DNA from: Pseudodesulfovibrio hydrargyri
GTDB taxonomy: Bacteria > Desulfobacterota > Desulfovibrionia > Desulfovibrionales > Desulfovibrionaceae
Direction of reading: 5' to 3'
DNA: 64,000 bases
Assembly: GCF_001874525.1 (NCBI RefSeq)
Contig: NZ_LKAQ01000001.1
Span: 310,001 to 374,000, forward strand
A model generated the notes under the pieces. It saw only the letters and a program-made list of their open reading frames with translations. It was not told the DNA's origin and ran no database searches. Of this stretch, positions 1 to 7,807 are shown in pieces (positions within the stretch are counted from its first letter, which is position 1; the number at the start of each line of letters is the position of its first letter). The position numbers were made by a program, and so were the translations under genes.

Positions 1-1
1 C

Positions 2-577
2 CTGCTCGACCGGATCATCGTATCCACGGACGACCCGAAGATCGCGGCCGTGGCCGAAGAATACGGGGCAGAGGTACCGTTCATGCGCCCGGCCGAACTG
101 GCCCTCGACGACGCGCCCGAGTGGTTGGCCTGGCGGCATGCTGTGGAGGCCGTGGACGACTTCGACCTGTTCGTCTCCCTGCCGTGCACCGCTCCCCTGC
201 GCATCGCCAGGGACGTGCGCGACTGCATTGAACTGTTCGAACGGGGCGGCTGCGACATGGTGGTCACGGCCCGGCCCGCCGAGCGACACCCGGCCTTCAA
301 CATGGTCACCATGAGCGGAGACGGATACGCGGCCATCGCCATGCCGCCGAGCGAGCGCATCAACCGCCGCCAGGACGCCCCTCCCATCTATGACCTGACC
401 ACGGTCTGTTACGTGACCACGCCGGATTTCATCAGGAGACACGAGGGTGTGTTCCAAGGGAGGGTCAAGGCGGCGATTATTCCGCCGGAACGCGCTCTGG
501 ACATCGATACCGAACTGGACTTCGCCTTTGCGCAATTCCTGATGGAGCGAAACCAACAAAAGGCATCAAAAGACTGA
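2..577 (+). CDS. Acylneuraminate cytidylyltransferase family protein (5'-truncated)
   Basis: The reading frame enters from the left edge, so the N-terminus with the nucleotide-binding Gly/Arg/Lys motif is missing; about 191 residues are visible. The remaining sequence carries the family features VSTDDPKIA near its start, VSLPCTAPLR in the middle and the C-terminal ALDIDTELDF. This family activates acidic nine-carbon (or related) sugars with CTP to CMP-sugars for surface polysaccharide or flagellin glycosylation. The family call is firm; the sugar cannot be told from this fragment. No start codon is visible inside the window. The 256 bases after its stop hold no gene I can support. Confidence 0.85.
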   Translation: MLDRIIVSTDDPKIAAVAEEYGAEVPFMRPAELALDDAPEWLAWRHAVEAVDDFDLFVSLPCTAPLRIARDVRDCIELFERGGCDMVVTARPAERHPAFNMVTMSGDGYAAIAMPPSERINRRQDAPPIYDLTTVCYVTTPDFIRRHEGVFQGRVKAAIIPPERALDIDTELDFAFAQFLMERNQQKASKD

Positions 578-833
578 TTGTCCTGGCGAACGAAAAGGCC
601 ATGATCGCGCCCCCGGCAATGAGGCCGCGTAGTATGCCGAAAGGCAAGCTGACGCATGTACGCAAGCCGGGACACAAGGTCGCTACGCACTGAACAAGCT
701 TTCCGGATTGCGAGGAGGGGGGACGGAGAATTCGGGAATACGCGCCACGCCACCCGACCTGTCAGAGACTGCGGTAAGGCAGCTCTGCCTGAATACTTCC
801 CTGATCACGCCGCTCGATAGAAACGGCCGGGCG

Positions 834-1031
834 CTATTTGCCCTTTTTGTCGTCCTGCCGGTTCTTGAAGGTGATGGAAGCGAGGCAGCCGGCCAGACCG
901 CCGAGGGCCACGGCCTTGCCCGGGGCCATCAGGTCGGTGAAGCTGAAGAGATAGCCGATGGCACAGCCTGCGATGATGCCCTTGGCCAGGACATCGATCC
1001 ACTGCATGAAATCCTTTCCGTCATCATCCAT
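834..1031 (-). CDS. Small membrane protein, unknown function
   Basis: A 65-residue protein with one or two hydrophobic stretches (around residues 15-32 and 38-52) and a charged C-terminus ending in DDKKGK. I chose the ATG at 1031 because GGAG lies about 8 bases upstream of it (CACGGAGAGCC); the frame stays open further upstream but lacks a better start. It lies between a sugar-nucleotide gene and the iron-uptake cluster, divergent from the latter. I do not recognise the family. The Gly/Ala-rich membrane segments resemble small hypothetical proteins common in Desulfovibrio-type genomes, but that is an impression only. Confidence 0.55.
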   Translation of the reverse strand: MDDDGKDFMQWIDVLAKGIIAGCAIGYLFSFTDLMAPGKAVALGGLAGCLASITFKNRQDDKKGK

Positions 1032-1196
1032 GAAGGCTCTCCGTGACAGGTCTGATATGAGCGGTTGCAGCGCCCGGACAATACCATTATCATCCGCTGG
1101 CGAACGCAGGCATATGACCATAAAACGCGGTGAAGGACAAGGAATACCGGGCTGTTCGCCCTTCCGGCCCGACTCGCTTTTTTTTAGGTTTTTTGC

Positions 1197-1225
1197 TTGA
1201 CACTGATTCTCAACATCACTATCAA
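1197..1225 (+). promoter_or_regulatory. Putative promoter of the feo cluster with overlapping Fur-like site
   Basis: TTGACA at 1197-1202 is a perfect -35 hexamer. With a 17-base spacer it is followed by TATCAA at 1220-1225. The spacer region 1204-1224 begins TGAT, ends ATCA and contains TTCTCA, so it reads as a weak Fur-type operator covering the promoter. It lies about 50 bases before the first gene of the iron cluster. Iron-dependent repression by Fur is an inference. Confidence 0.5.
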
Positions 1226-1271
1226 GTGAATGTCCGGCAACGCTGCCGGGTCAAAAATTGGGGGAAATCAC

Positions 1272-1454
1272 ATGCTCGACACTTTCATTGTCGTGGCCAT
1301 CATCGCCATAGCGGCCTTTTTCGTGGGCCGCAGGATTCTGAGATCCTTCACGGCCAAGCAACCCGGCTGCGGATGTGGCGGCTGCGGACAGTCCGGGTCG
1401 TGCTCCGGCATCAAGGACGGCCCGGACAAGCACGACTGCTGCGGCTCAAAGTAA
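1272..1454 (+). CDS. FeoB-associated Cys-rich membrane protein
   Basis: A 60-residue protein: one N-terminal transmembrane helix (residues 2-19), a short basic loop, then a Cys/Gly-rich tail with CGCGGCG followed by further cysteines and a terminal CC pair. This layout fits the FeoB-associated Cys-rich membrane protein family, usually encoded with feoB and thought to help ferrous iron handling at the inner face of the membrane. The ATG at 1272 follows GGGGGAAA. The feoA and feoB genes follow on the same strand, with a Fur-like palindrome between this gene and feoA. The metal-binding role is inferred from the cysteines. Confidence 0.8.
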   Translation: MLDTFIVVAIIAIAAFFVGRRILRSFTAKQPGCGCGGCGQSGSCSGIKDGPDKHDCCGSK

Positions 1455-1470
1455 TTTTTTTTGACCAACC

Positions 1471-1489
1471 GTTGAGAACAATTCTCAAC
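1471..1489. promoter_or_regulatory. Fur-like palindrome between the Cys-rich gene and feoA
   Basis: GTTGAGAACAATTCTCAAC is a perfect palindrome of two 8-base arms around a 3-base centre. The TGAGAA/TTCTCA core resembles the 7-1-7 Fur box half-sites. It sits 25 bases before feoA, so it could be an internal operator or a stabilising RNA hairpin. The same TTCTCA core occurs in the upstream promoter at 1207-1212. Confidence 0.5.
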
Positions 1490-1513
1490 AAACTCTTTTC
1501 GAGGATCACCAAC

Positions 1514-1756
1514 ATGGCTCAAGACATGTGTTTACGCAAAGCCAAGGTCAACCAGAAACTGAAAATCAGAACGGTCAGTGCGGACGGCGAGCTCGGCCGC
1601 CGCATCCGCGACATGGGGCTGATCCCCGGCACCGAGGTCACGGTCATCGGCAAGGCCCCGCTGCGCGACCCCGTGGCCCTCAGGCTGCGCGACTTCACCC
1701 TGACCTTGCGCAACAGCGAGGCCGACCACATCACCGTCACCCCCCTGGAGGACTAA
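1514..1756 (+). CDS. feoA: Ferrous iron transport protein A
   Basis: An 80-residue protein with the SH3-like FeoA fold: LRKAKVNQKLKI at the N-terminus, the diagnostic RRIRDMGLIPGTEVTVI in the middle and a C-terminal ALRL segment. FeoA is a small cytosolic partner of the FeoB permease. The ATG at 1514 has GAGG about 9 bases upstream; the same frame is open well upstream but that part is not FeoA-like and overlaps the preceding gene. The stop is 4 bases from the feoB start, so the two are co-transcribed and probably translationally coupled. Confidence 0.93.
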   Translation: MAQDMCLRKAKVNQKLKIRTVSADGELGRRIRDMGLIPGTEVTVIGKAPLRDPVALRLRDFTLTLRNSEADHITVTPLED

Positions 1757-1760
1757 ACAC

Positions 1761-3896
1761 ATGGGTACTTACACCATCGGCATCGCAGGCAACCCGAACT
1801 GCGGCAAAACCACCATGTTCAACGCCCTGACCGGTGCGCGCCAGCATGTGGCCAACTGGCCCGGTGTGACCGTCGAAAAGAAGATGGGACACATCAACAC
1901 AGGTTCCGACGCCGTCGAGCTCGTGGACCTGCCCGGAACCTATTCCCTGACCGCCTATACCCAGGAGGAACTGGTCGCCCGGAACTTCCTGGTGGACGAC
2001 CGGCCCCAGGCGGTCATCGACATCATGAACGCCGACGCCCTGGAGCGGAACCTCTACCTGGCCGTGCAGATCATGGAGCTCGGCGTGCCGCTCATCCTCG
2101 GCCTGAACATGATGGACGAGGTGCGCAAATCCGGCAAACGGATCGACAGCGCGCGCCTGGAGGAGCTGTCCGGCTGCGCCGTGGTCGAGACCGTGGCCCG
2201 CTCCGGCAAGGGGGCCCAGGAGCTGCTGCGCTCAACCATGGAAGTGGCCCAAGCGCAGACCGGCGAATGGAAGCCCCTGAACATCTCCTACGGCCCGGAC
2301 CTGGACCCGGTCCTGTGCGAGATGGAGAAGATGATCACCGATGCCGGTTTCCTGACCGACAAGGCGCCCGCCCGCTGGACCGGCATCAAGTACCTGGAAC
2401 GCGACGAGGACGTCATCGTCAAGGGACGCATGGCCAACACCATGCTCTCGGAAAAACTCGAAGCCATGGCCCGCGAGGTGGCCGAGCACACCCAGAAGAC
2501 CCTGAACATGCGGCCCGACGCGCTCATCGCCGACTACCGCTACGGGTTCATCGCCTCCATGATCAAGGATGTGGTCACCTACCCGGCCTCCAGCGAGGAC
2601 CGCATCAGCCGCTCCGACAAGATGGACAAGGTCCTGACCCACAAGGTTCTGGGCCCGCTGATCATGCTCGGCATCGTCTACCTCATCTACGAAATCACCT
2701 TTGCCGTGGGCGAAATCCCCATGGGCTGGCTGGAAGCCCTTTTCGGCTTCCTCGGCGACACGGCCACCAACATCCTTCCCGAAGGCCACCTGCAGTCGCT
2801 CATCGTCTCCGGCATCATCGACGGCGTGGGCGGCGTGCTCGGCTTCGTGCCCCTGATCATGTTCATGTTCCTGATGATCTCCGCTTTGGAGGACTCCGGC
2901 TACATAGCCCGCATGGCCTACATGCTCGACCGCGTCTTCAAGGTCTTCGGCCTGCACGGCACCTCGGTGCTGCCGTTCATCGTGTCCGGCGGCATCGCGG
3001 GCGGCTGCGCCGTGCCCGGCGTCATGGCCACCCGCACCCTGCGCTCGCCCAAGGAGAAGCTGGCCACCCTGTTCGTGGCCCCGTACATGACCTGCGGCGC
3101 CAAGGTGCCCGTCTTTCTCATGCTGGCCGCCGCCTTCTTCCCCGAGGACTCGGCCACGATCATGCTGGTCATCACCCTGTCCGCCTGGGCCATGGCCCTG
3201 CTCGTGGCCCGGCTGCTGCGTTCCACGGTCATCAAGGGCGCGTCCACCCCATTCGTCATGGAGCTGCCCCCGTACCGCATGCCCACCCTGCAGGGCGTGC
3301 TCATCCACACCTGGGAGCGCACCTGGGAGTACGCCAAGAAGGCCGGTACCGTGATCCTGGGCATCTCCATCCTGCTCTGGGCCATGATGACCTTCCCCGA
3401 ACTGCCCGCCGACCGCGTGGCCCAGTTCGAGGCCCAGCGCGCCGCGGCGCAGAGCGAGGAGCAGATCACCACAATCGACAACGCCGAGGCCGAAGAAGCC
3501 ATTCGCCACACCATCGCGGGCCGCATCGGCACCGCCCTGGAACCCGTGTCCGAGCTGGCCGGCTTCAACTGGCGGGTGAACATCGCCCTGACCGGCGGAT
3601 TCGCGGCCAAGGAAGTGATCGTCTCCACCCTGGGCACGGCCTATTCCCTGGGCGAGGTTGACGCCGAAGAGGCGCAGCCCCTGTCCGAACGGTTGGTGGC
3701 CGACCCGGCCTTTTCCACGGCCACGGCCATTGCCCTGATCATCTTCACCATGCTCTACGCGCCCTGCTTCGTCACCGTGGTGACCATGGCCCGCGAGTCG
3801 AGCTGGCGCTGGGCCGCCTTCAGCGTGGTCGGCTCCACCGGCCTGGCCTTCGTCATGGCCGTCCTCGCCTACAACGTGTCCAAGGCCTTCCTCTAG
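1761..3896 (+). CDS. feoB: Ferrous iron transport protein B
   Basis: A 711-residue inner-membrane Fe(II) transporter. The N-terminal G domain has the P-loop GNPNCGKT (residues 10-17), the DLPGTYSL switch region and NMMDEV for base recognition. A helical GDI-like spacer is followed by a polytopic membrane region with two Gate domains and conserved SGGIAGGCAVPGVMATR and APYMTCGAKVPV segments. A charged loop (about residues 545-575) separates later membrane helices. Length is near the shorter end of the family. It closes the iron cluster, with an intrinsic terminator directly downstream. Fur-type iron control of the cluster is likely from the palindromes upstream. Confidence 0.96.
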   Translation: MGTYTIGIAGNPNCGKTTMFNALTGARQHVANWPGVTVEKKMGHINTGSDAVELVDLPGTYSLTAYTQEELVARNFLVDDRPQAVIDIMNADALERNLYLAVQIMELGVPLILGLNMMDEVRKSGKRIDSARLEELSGCAVVETVARSGKGAQELLRSTMEVAQAQTGEWKPLNISYGPDLDPVLCEMEKMITDAGFLTDKAPARWTGIKYLERDEDVIVKGRMANTMLSEKLEAMAREVAEHTQKTLNMRPDALIADYRYGFIASMIKDVVTYPASSEDRISRSDKMDKVLTHKVLGPLIMLGIVYLIYEITFAVGEIPMGWLEALFGFLGDTATNILPEGHLQSLIVSGIIDGVGGVLGFVPLIMFMFLMISALEDSGYIARMAYMLDRVFKVFGLHGTSVLPFIVSGGIAGGCAVPGVMATRTLRSPKEKLATLFVAPYMTCGAKVPVFLMLAAAFFPEDSATIMLVITLSAWAMALLVARLLRSTVIKGASTPFVMELPPYRMPTLQGVLIHTWERTWEYAKKAGTVILGISILLWAMMTFPELPADRVAQFEAQRAAAQSEEQITTIDNAEAEEAIRHTIAGRIGTALEPVSELAGFNWRVNIALTGGFAAKEVIVSTLGTAYSLGEVDAEEAQPLSERLVADPAFSTATAIALIIFTMLYAPCFVTVVTMARESSWRWAAFSVVGSTGLAFVMAVLAYNVSKAFL

Positions 3897-3918
3897 CCCC
3901 ACAGAGAGGTCACACCCC

Positions 3919-3951
3919 AAAAGGGAGCCCGATCGGGCTCCCTTTTCTTTT
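3919..3951 (+). terminator. Intrinsic terminator after feoB
   Basis: The self-complementary arms AAAAGGGAGCCC and GGGCTCCCTTTT flank a 3-base GAT centre, followed by CTTTT. It lies 22 bases after the feoB stop. Confidence 0.8.
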
Positions 3952-4100
3952 GTCCCGTTATCCCCTATGGTTCGACCGCGACGTTCCGGCCAGTATTTTC
4001 CCTTTCTCTTGCCCCCGAGTCGAGCCGAATACGGGTAAACAGCCAGGACGATCGAATTCCGATACATACAACCGGTTGACACCAATTTTCCACCAGCGGC

Positions 4101-5186
4101 ATGAACATACTTTTCGTCAATTCCACCCGAGGTTGGGGCGGGGTCAAAACATGGTCCATCGACATGGCGCGAGCCCTGGCCGGACTCGGTCATGAGACCG
4201 CTCTCGTGGGCCGGCCCGGACCGTTCGTGGACAAGGCCCGCAAGCTCGGCATAAGGGCCGAGGCACACGACTTCGGTTTGGATTTCAACCCGGCCTCCAT
4301 CGCCTTCTTTCTCAAGCTCTACCGAAAGCTCGAGACCGACGTGGTCATCTGCAACATCTCCAAGGGATTGCGCACGGCGGGCGCGGCCGCCCGTTTGGCC
4401 GGAATTCCGGTCGTCCACCGGCTGGGCTCGCCCGGAGATGTGTCCAACAGGCTGAAAACCCGCCTGACCCAACGGCTGCTCCGGCCGGGACTGATCGCCT
4501 GCAGCGAATACGTCCGCCAGAAATTGCTGGTTTCCGTCCCCATGTACCAAGACTATCCTTTTGAGGCCATTTTCCCGGGCACGGCGATCAATTCCGTTCC
4601 GCCGGATTCGGTCAACGCGCCGAGAGTGATCGTCGCCACCAGCCAACTCAACCCGGACAAGAAGCACATCCATCTCCTGGAGGCGCTGGCCGCACTGATG
4701 CGGGACGGATACGACTTCCGCTGCATCATAGCCGGGACGGGCCGGGACGAGGCCATGCTGAAACGGGCCTGCGGGGACATGGGCCTGGACGGGCGCGTCG
4801 AATGGACCGGCTTCGTCACCGAAGTGGCCGTCCAACTCCGCCGGGCCGACATCTTTGTCCTGCCCACGGGGTGCGAGCCGCTGGGCATCGCCCTGGAAGA
4901 GGCCATGGCCAACGGCCTCGTGCCGGTATCGCGCAACATCGGCGGCCCCACCGAAATCTGGCATCCGGGACACACCGACCTGCTTGTCGATCCCAAAGGC
5001 GGCGGACCGGAATTCCGCGACGTCCTGGCCCGGCTGCTGGACATGCCCGACAACGATCTGCTGGCCCTGAAACGGGAGTTCCACGCCCACGCGGGCAGGA
5101 CCTTTTCCCTAGACGGCCAGGCGAAACGACTTGCCGCCTGGCTCGGACGGTTCATCGCGGACCGCGGCGGACGAAGAAAGGCATGA
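4101..5186 (+). CDS. Glycosyltransferase family 4 protein
   Basis: A 361-residue GT-B glycosyltransferase. The N-terminus NILFVNSTRGWGGVKTW is the acceptor-side beta strand and glycine loop. The C-terminal donor domain has the expected RVEWTGF strand and the EX7E-type motif GCEPLGIALEEAMANG (about residues 257-273). It transfers a sugar from a nucleotide donor to a surface glycan or lipid; the acceptor is unknown. The ATG at 4101 gives a full-length N-terminus but has only a weak ribosome site. Its stop overlaps the next start by 4 bases (ATGA), an unusual partner for a membrane Gate protein. Confidence 0.88.
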   Translation: MNILFVNSTRGWGGVKTWSIDMARALAGLGHETALVGRPGPFVDKARKLGIRAEAHDFGLDFNPASIAFFLKLYRKLETDVVICNISKGLRTAGAAARLAGIPVVHRLGSPGDVSNRLKTRLTQRLLRPGLIACSEYVRQKLLVSVPMYQDYPFEAIFPGTAINSVPPDSVNAPRVIVATSQLNPDKKHIHLLEALAALMRDGYDFRCIIAGTGRDEAMLKRACGDMGLDGRVEWTGFVTEVAVQLRRADIFVLPTGCEPLGIALEEAMANGLVPVSRNIGGPTEIWHPGHTDLLVDPKGGGPEFRDVLARLLDMPDNDLLALKREFHAHAGRTFSLDGQAKRLAAWLGRFIADRGGRRKA

Positions 5187-6148
5187 CCCGCATCCTCAAC
5201 GAGTTGGGCCGCATGCTGCGCGAGGCGGCTCTGGCCTCCTACGAACTGTTCAAGGTCATGATTCCGGTGCTCATCCTGGTCAAGGTCCTCCAGGAGTTCG
5301 GCCTGATCAAATATCTGGCCTGGCCGCTGGAGCCCGTCATGGGCGTGCTCGGCCTGCCCGCCGAGATGGGGCTGGTCTGGGCCACCACCCTGATCAACAA
5401 CATCTACACCGGCATGATCGTCCTGGCCTCGTTTACCGGGGACGCGCCCCTGACAGGAGCCCAGGCCACGGTCCTCGGCGTGCTCATGCTCGTGGCCCAC
5501 GGCCTGCCCATCGAGACCGCCATCGCCGACCGCTCCGGGGCCCGCTTCCTCTTCCAGTGCTGCGTGCGCATGGCCGGGGCCTTTGTCCTGGCCTGGCTGC
5601 TCCACCTGATCTACTCGGCCACCGGCACCCTGAGCGGTCCCGCGCCCATGCTCTTCCAGACCGACGCATCCGCCGGGACCGGCTCCATCGCGGCCTGGGC
5701 CCTGGGCCAGGTCCGCAACCTGGCGTCCATCTTCTGCATCATCTTCACCCTGATCGCCATCATGCGCGTGCTCGGCGCCATCGGGGCCATCGCATTGATG
5801 AACCGCTGCCTGCGGCCCGTGCTCGACCTCATCGGCATCGGGCCCAAGGCCTCGGCCATCACCGTCATCGGCCTGACCATGGGGCTGTCATACGGCGGCG
5901 GGCTGATCATCAATGAGGCCCGCAACGGCAAACTGAGCAGGGAGGATGTCTTCTATTCCCTGACCTTCATGGGCTTGTGCCATTCGCTCATCGAGGATAC
6001 CCTGCTGATCGTGCTCATCGGCGGGCACCTGAGCGGCGTGCTCTGGGGACGGCTGATCTTCGCCATGCTGGCCATGGCCGCCATCGTCCGGATCGTCCGC
6101 CGCATGCCCGAACGGGCCCGCACCGCCTGCCTGTGGGCCGAGAAATAA
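5183..6148 (+). CDS. Nucleoside-recognition (Gate) domain membrane protein
   Basis: A 321-residue polytopic membrane protein, roughly eight to nine helices, with paired Gate-type repeats. The first half has LINNIYTGMIVLASF; the second has TMGLSYGGGLIINEA and SLTFMGLCHSLIEDT. It fits the family of nucleoside recognition/spore maturation-like proteins whose substrates are mostly undefined. The start ATG overlaps the glycosyltransferase stop, so translation is coupled. RidA follows after 19 bases with its own strong AAGGAG, so the three genes may form one unit. The substrate is unknown. Confidence 0.75.
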   Translation: MTRILNELGRMLREAALASYELFKVMIPVLILVKVLQEFGLIKYLAWPLEPVMGVLGLPAEMGLVWATTLINNIYTGMIVLASFTGDAPLTGAQATVLGVLMLVAHGLPIETAIADRSGARFLFQCCVRMAGAFVLAWLLHLIYSATGTLSGPAPMLFQTDASAGTGSIAAWALGQVRNLASIFCIIFTLIAIMRVLGAIGAIALMNRCLRPVLDLIGIGPKASAITVIGLTMGLSYGGGLIINEARNGKLSREDVFYSLTFMGLCHSLIEDTLLIVLIGGHLSGVLWGRLIFAMLAMAAIVRIVRRMPERARTACLWAEK

Positions 6149-6167
6149 CCACTTAAAGGAGAACGAC

Positions 6168-6551
6168 ATGTCCGATATCCAACTCATCCATACCGAGAAG
6201 GCCCCGGCCGCCGTGGGCCCCTATTCCCAGGCCACGGCCGTGAACGGCACCCTGTACGTGTCCGGTCAGCTCGGCATCGTCCCGTCCGAAGGCAAGCTGG
6301 CCGAGGGCTTCAAGGCCCAGACCCGTCAGGCCCTGGAAAACGTCAAGGCCATCCTCGAACAGGCCGGGTCATCCCTGGACAAGGTCTTGGCCGTGGACGT
6401 GTTCCTCATGGACATGGGCCGTTTCGCCGACCTGAACGCGATCTACGCCGAATATTTCTCCGACCACAAGCCCGCGCGCGCCGCCGTGCAGGTTGCCGCA
6501 CTCCCTCTGGGCGGACTGGTCGAGTTCAAGTGCGTGGCCGTCATCGACTAA
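6168..6551 (+). CDS. ridA: RidA family reactive imine/enamine deaminase
   Basis: A 127-residue protein of the YjgF/YER057c/RidA family. The conserved YSQATAVNGTLYVSGQ near the N-terminus, the PARAAVQVAALPLGG segment with the substrate-binding Arg (about 104), and a C-terminal Glu (about 120) are all present. RidA hydrolyses reactive 2-aminoacrylate-type intermediates made by PLP enzymes and protects such enzymes in the cytosol. AAGGAG precedes the ATG by 8 bases. It ends the Gate-protein unit and lies just upstream of the Phe-attenuated aromatic gene, though with a separate promoter between. Confidence 0.95.
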   Translation: MSDIQLIHTEKAPAAVGPYSQATAVNGTLYVSGQLGIVPSEGKLAEGFKAQTRQALENVKAILEQAGSSLDKVLAVDVFLMDMGRFADLNAIYAEYFSDHKPARAAVQVAALPLGGLVEFKCVAVID

Positions 6552-6579
6552 TCGTCCAAAACGCGTAACAAAACTCTAC

Positions 6580-6609
6580 TTGACAGTTTCGGCGCAAAAC
6601 AAGTACTTC
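6580..6609 (+). promoter_or_regulatory. Putative promoter of the Phe leader / ADH synthase unit
   Basis: TTGACA at 6580-6585 is a consensus -35. The best -10 is weak: TACTTC at 6604-6609 with an 18-base spacer. If used, transcription would begin near 6616, at or next to the leader peptide ATG, so the leader mRNA might be leaderless. Confidence 0.45.
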
Positions 6610-6615
6610 CATTCC

Positions 6616-6690
6616 ATGCACAACAACACCGCCCGTTTCTTTTTCTTTTTTAGCTTTATCAGGAACGCCTGCGGTCTTGGTGTGCGCTAG
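6616..6690 (+). CDS. Phenylalanine-rich leader peptide (attenuator)
   Basis: A 24-residue reading frame beginning [14 protein letters not shown]. Six of seven consecutive codons (6637-6657) are Phe: TTC TTT TTC TTT TTT AGC TTT. The frame stops at TAG 6688-6690, 23 bases before the terminator stem. This has the hallmarks of a pheL-type leader peptide, in which ribosome stalling at Phe codons senses charged tRNA-Phe. No Shine-Dalgarno is obvious before the ATG. It is too short for ordinary gene finding and lies directly upstream of an aromatic amino acid biosynthesis gene. Confidence 0.85.
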   Translation: MHNNTARFFFFFSFIRNACGLGVR

Positions 6691-6727
6691 TCATAAGAAG
6701 TAAAAACACAACCAAGAGGCCGCGGGC
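6667..6727 (+). promoter_or_regulatory. Antiterminator pairing of the Phe attenuator
   Basis: The segment GCCTGCGGTCTTGG (6667-6680, inside the last leader codons) is complementary, apart from two extra bases in one strand and one G·U-type pair, to CCAAGAGGCCGCGGGC (6712-6727). The latter is the 5' arm of the terminator. A ribosome stalled on the Phe codons leaves 6667-6680 free to form this structure and block termination. A ribosome reaching the stop codon would cover it. Confidence 0.75.
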
Positions 6728-6750
6728 AAAGTCCGCGGCCTCTTTCTTTT
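6714..6750 (+). terminator. Attenuator terminator upstream of ADH synthase
   Basis: A 12-base-pair perfect stem (AAGAGGCCGCGG with CCGCGGCCTCTT, 6714-6725 and 6733-6744) with a 7-base loop is followed by TCTTTTT. It lies between the leader peptide and the aldolase ribosome site. It therefore acts in the 5' leader rather than at a gene end. Confidence 0.88.
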
Positions 6751-6788
6751 TGGCCGCGCCGCAGCCGCCAGCAACAAGGAGCACCGTC

Positions 6789-7580
6789 ATGCATCTCGGG
6801 AAAGCCATTCGGATGGAACGCATCATGAACCGCAACAACGGCCGGACCATCGTGGTCCCCCTGGACCACGGCGTGACCGTGGGCCCCATCTACGGCATCG
6901 TGGACCTGCGCGAGACCGTCGACCAGGTGGCCGAGGGCGGGGCCAACGCCGTGCTCATGCACAAGGGCATCCCCCGCTGTTCCCACCGCGCGGGCGGCAA
7001 GGACATCGGCCTGATCATCCACCTGTCCGCGTCCACCTCCCTGTCCCCGTACCCCAACGCCAAGACCATGGTCGGCTCGGTCACCGACGCCATCAAGCTC
7101 GGCGCTGACGCCGTGTCCATCCACGTCAATCTCGGTGACGAGACCGAACCGCAGATGCTCTCCGACCTCGGCGCGCTCTGCTCCGAGGCCAATGAATGGG
7201 GCATGCCCGTGCTGGCCATGATGTACGCCCGCGGCCCCAAGATCAAAGACGAATACGACCCGCAGATCGTGGCTCACTGCGCCCGCGTGGGCGTGGAGCT
7301 CGGCGCGGACATCGTCAAGGTCAACTACACCGGCGACACCGAGTCCTTCTCGCGCGTGGTCGAGGGCTGCTGCGTGCCCGTGGTCATCGCGGGCGGCCCC
7401 AGGCTCGAAAGCGAACGCGACCTCGTCCAGATGGTCCACGACTCCATCCAGGCGGGCGGAAGCGGCCTGTCCGTGGGCCGGAACATCTTCCAGCATCCCA
7501 ATCCGGCCAAGATCGTGGCCGCCCTCAACAAAGTCGTCCACGAAGACTGGACCGTCGACGCCGCCATGGAGCTGTTGTAA
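6789..7580 (+). CDS. 2-amino-3,7-dideoxy-D-threo-hept-6-ulosonate (ADH) synthase
   Basis: A 263-residue class I, DhnA-type aldolase. The N-terminal [12 protein letters not shown] motif and the Schiff-base Lys in IVKVNYTGD (about residue 177) are present, followed by the phosphate-binding AGGPRL and [10 protein letters not shown] segments. The family contains ADH synthase, which replaces DAHP synthase in the archaeal-type route to 3-dehydroquinate; a fructose-bisphosphate aldolase role is the main alternative. I chose the ATG at 6789 because AAGGAG lies 8 bases upstream. The Phe-codon attenuator directly upstream strongly supports the aromatic role. It stands alone, with a dispersed repeat downstream. 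Confidence 0.88.
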   Translation: MHLGKAIRMERIMNRNNGRTIVVPLDHGVTVGPIYGIVDLRETVDQVAEGGANAVLMHKGIPRCSHRAGGKDIGLIIHLSASTSLSPYPNAKTMVGSVTDAIKLGADAVSIHVNLGDETEPQMLSDLGALCSEANEWGMPVLAMMYARGPKIKDEYDPQIVAHCARVGVELGADIVKVNYTGDTESFSRVVEGCCVPVVIAGGPRLESERDLVQMVHDSIQAGGSGLSVGRNIFQHPNPAKIVAALNKVVHEDWTVDAAMELL

Positions 7581-7700
7581 CGCCTCCGGCGGCCGGGGGA
7601 AGGGGGAAGGAAAACCCTTTGAAAAGGGTTGTCCCTCCCCCCTTCCCCCGGACCCCCATCCCCCTTCCTTTCCCAAATTTTTTGTAGCACTTCGCGGGTG
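7581..7700 (+). repeat. Dispersed intergenic hairpin repeat, copy A1
   Basis: It begins one base after the ADH synthase stop with GCCTCCGGCGGCCGGGG. Two G/A-rich and C/T-rich arms follow around CCCTTTGAAAAGGG. It continues with CCCCGGACCCCCATCCCC, then TTTCCCAAATTTTTTG and CTTCGCGGG. The block is shared with other copies near 16.4, 16.7, 26.1, 32.5, 32.7, 40.6, 44.7 and 48.2 kb. It may serve as the gene's terminator. Confidence 0.85.
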
Positions 7701-7807
7701 CGGCGCGTGGCGGGGGATCTTGCCGCTTTACCTTGCGCTGTTCGGGTGAGAGAATGGCCGCAGGGAAGCATGGCCCATGCGCGAACGCATGAACCTGCAA
7801 AATCACA

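Noticed and set aside
477..677. Minus-strand frame with a hydrophobic stretch (GLIAGGAIMAFSFARTISLL) resembling a DMT/EamA transporter helix
   Set aside because: Half of it lies antisense inside the cytidylyltransferase gene, no further transporter helices follow, and no ribosome site is present. Chance similarity of hydrophobic sequence is likelier than a relict gene.
1130..1513. Extended N-terminus for FeoA from an upstream in-frame start
   Set aside because: The extra residues cover the Cys-rich protein gene in another frame and resemble no domain; FeoA has its own GAGG and ATG at 1514.
2232..5090. A 952-codon open frame on the minus strand across feoB and a glycosyltransferase gene
   Set aside because: It is the antisense of well-supported genes, rich in Gly/His/Asp/Gln as expected from antisense GC-rich codons, with no domain or start signal.
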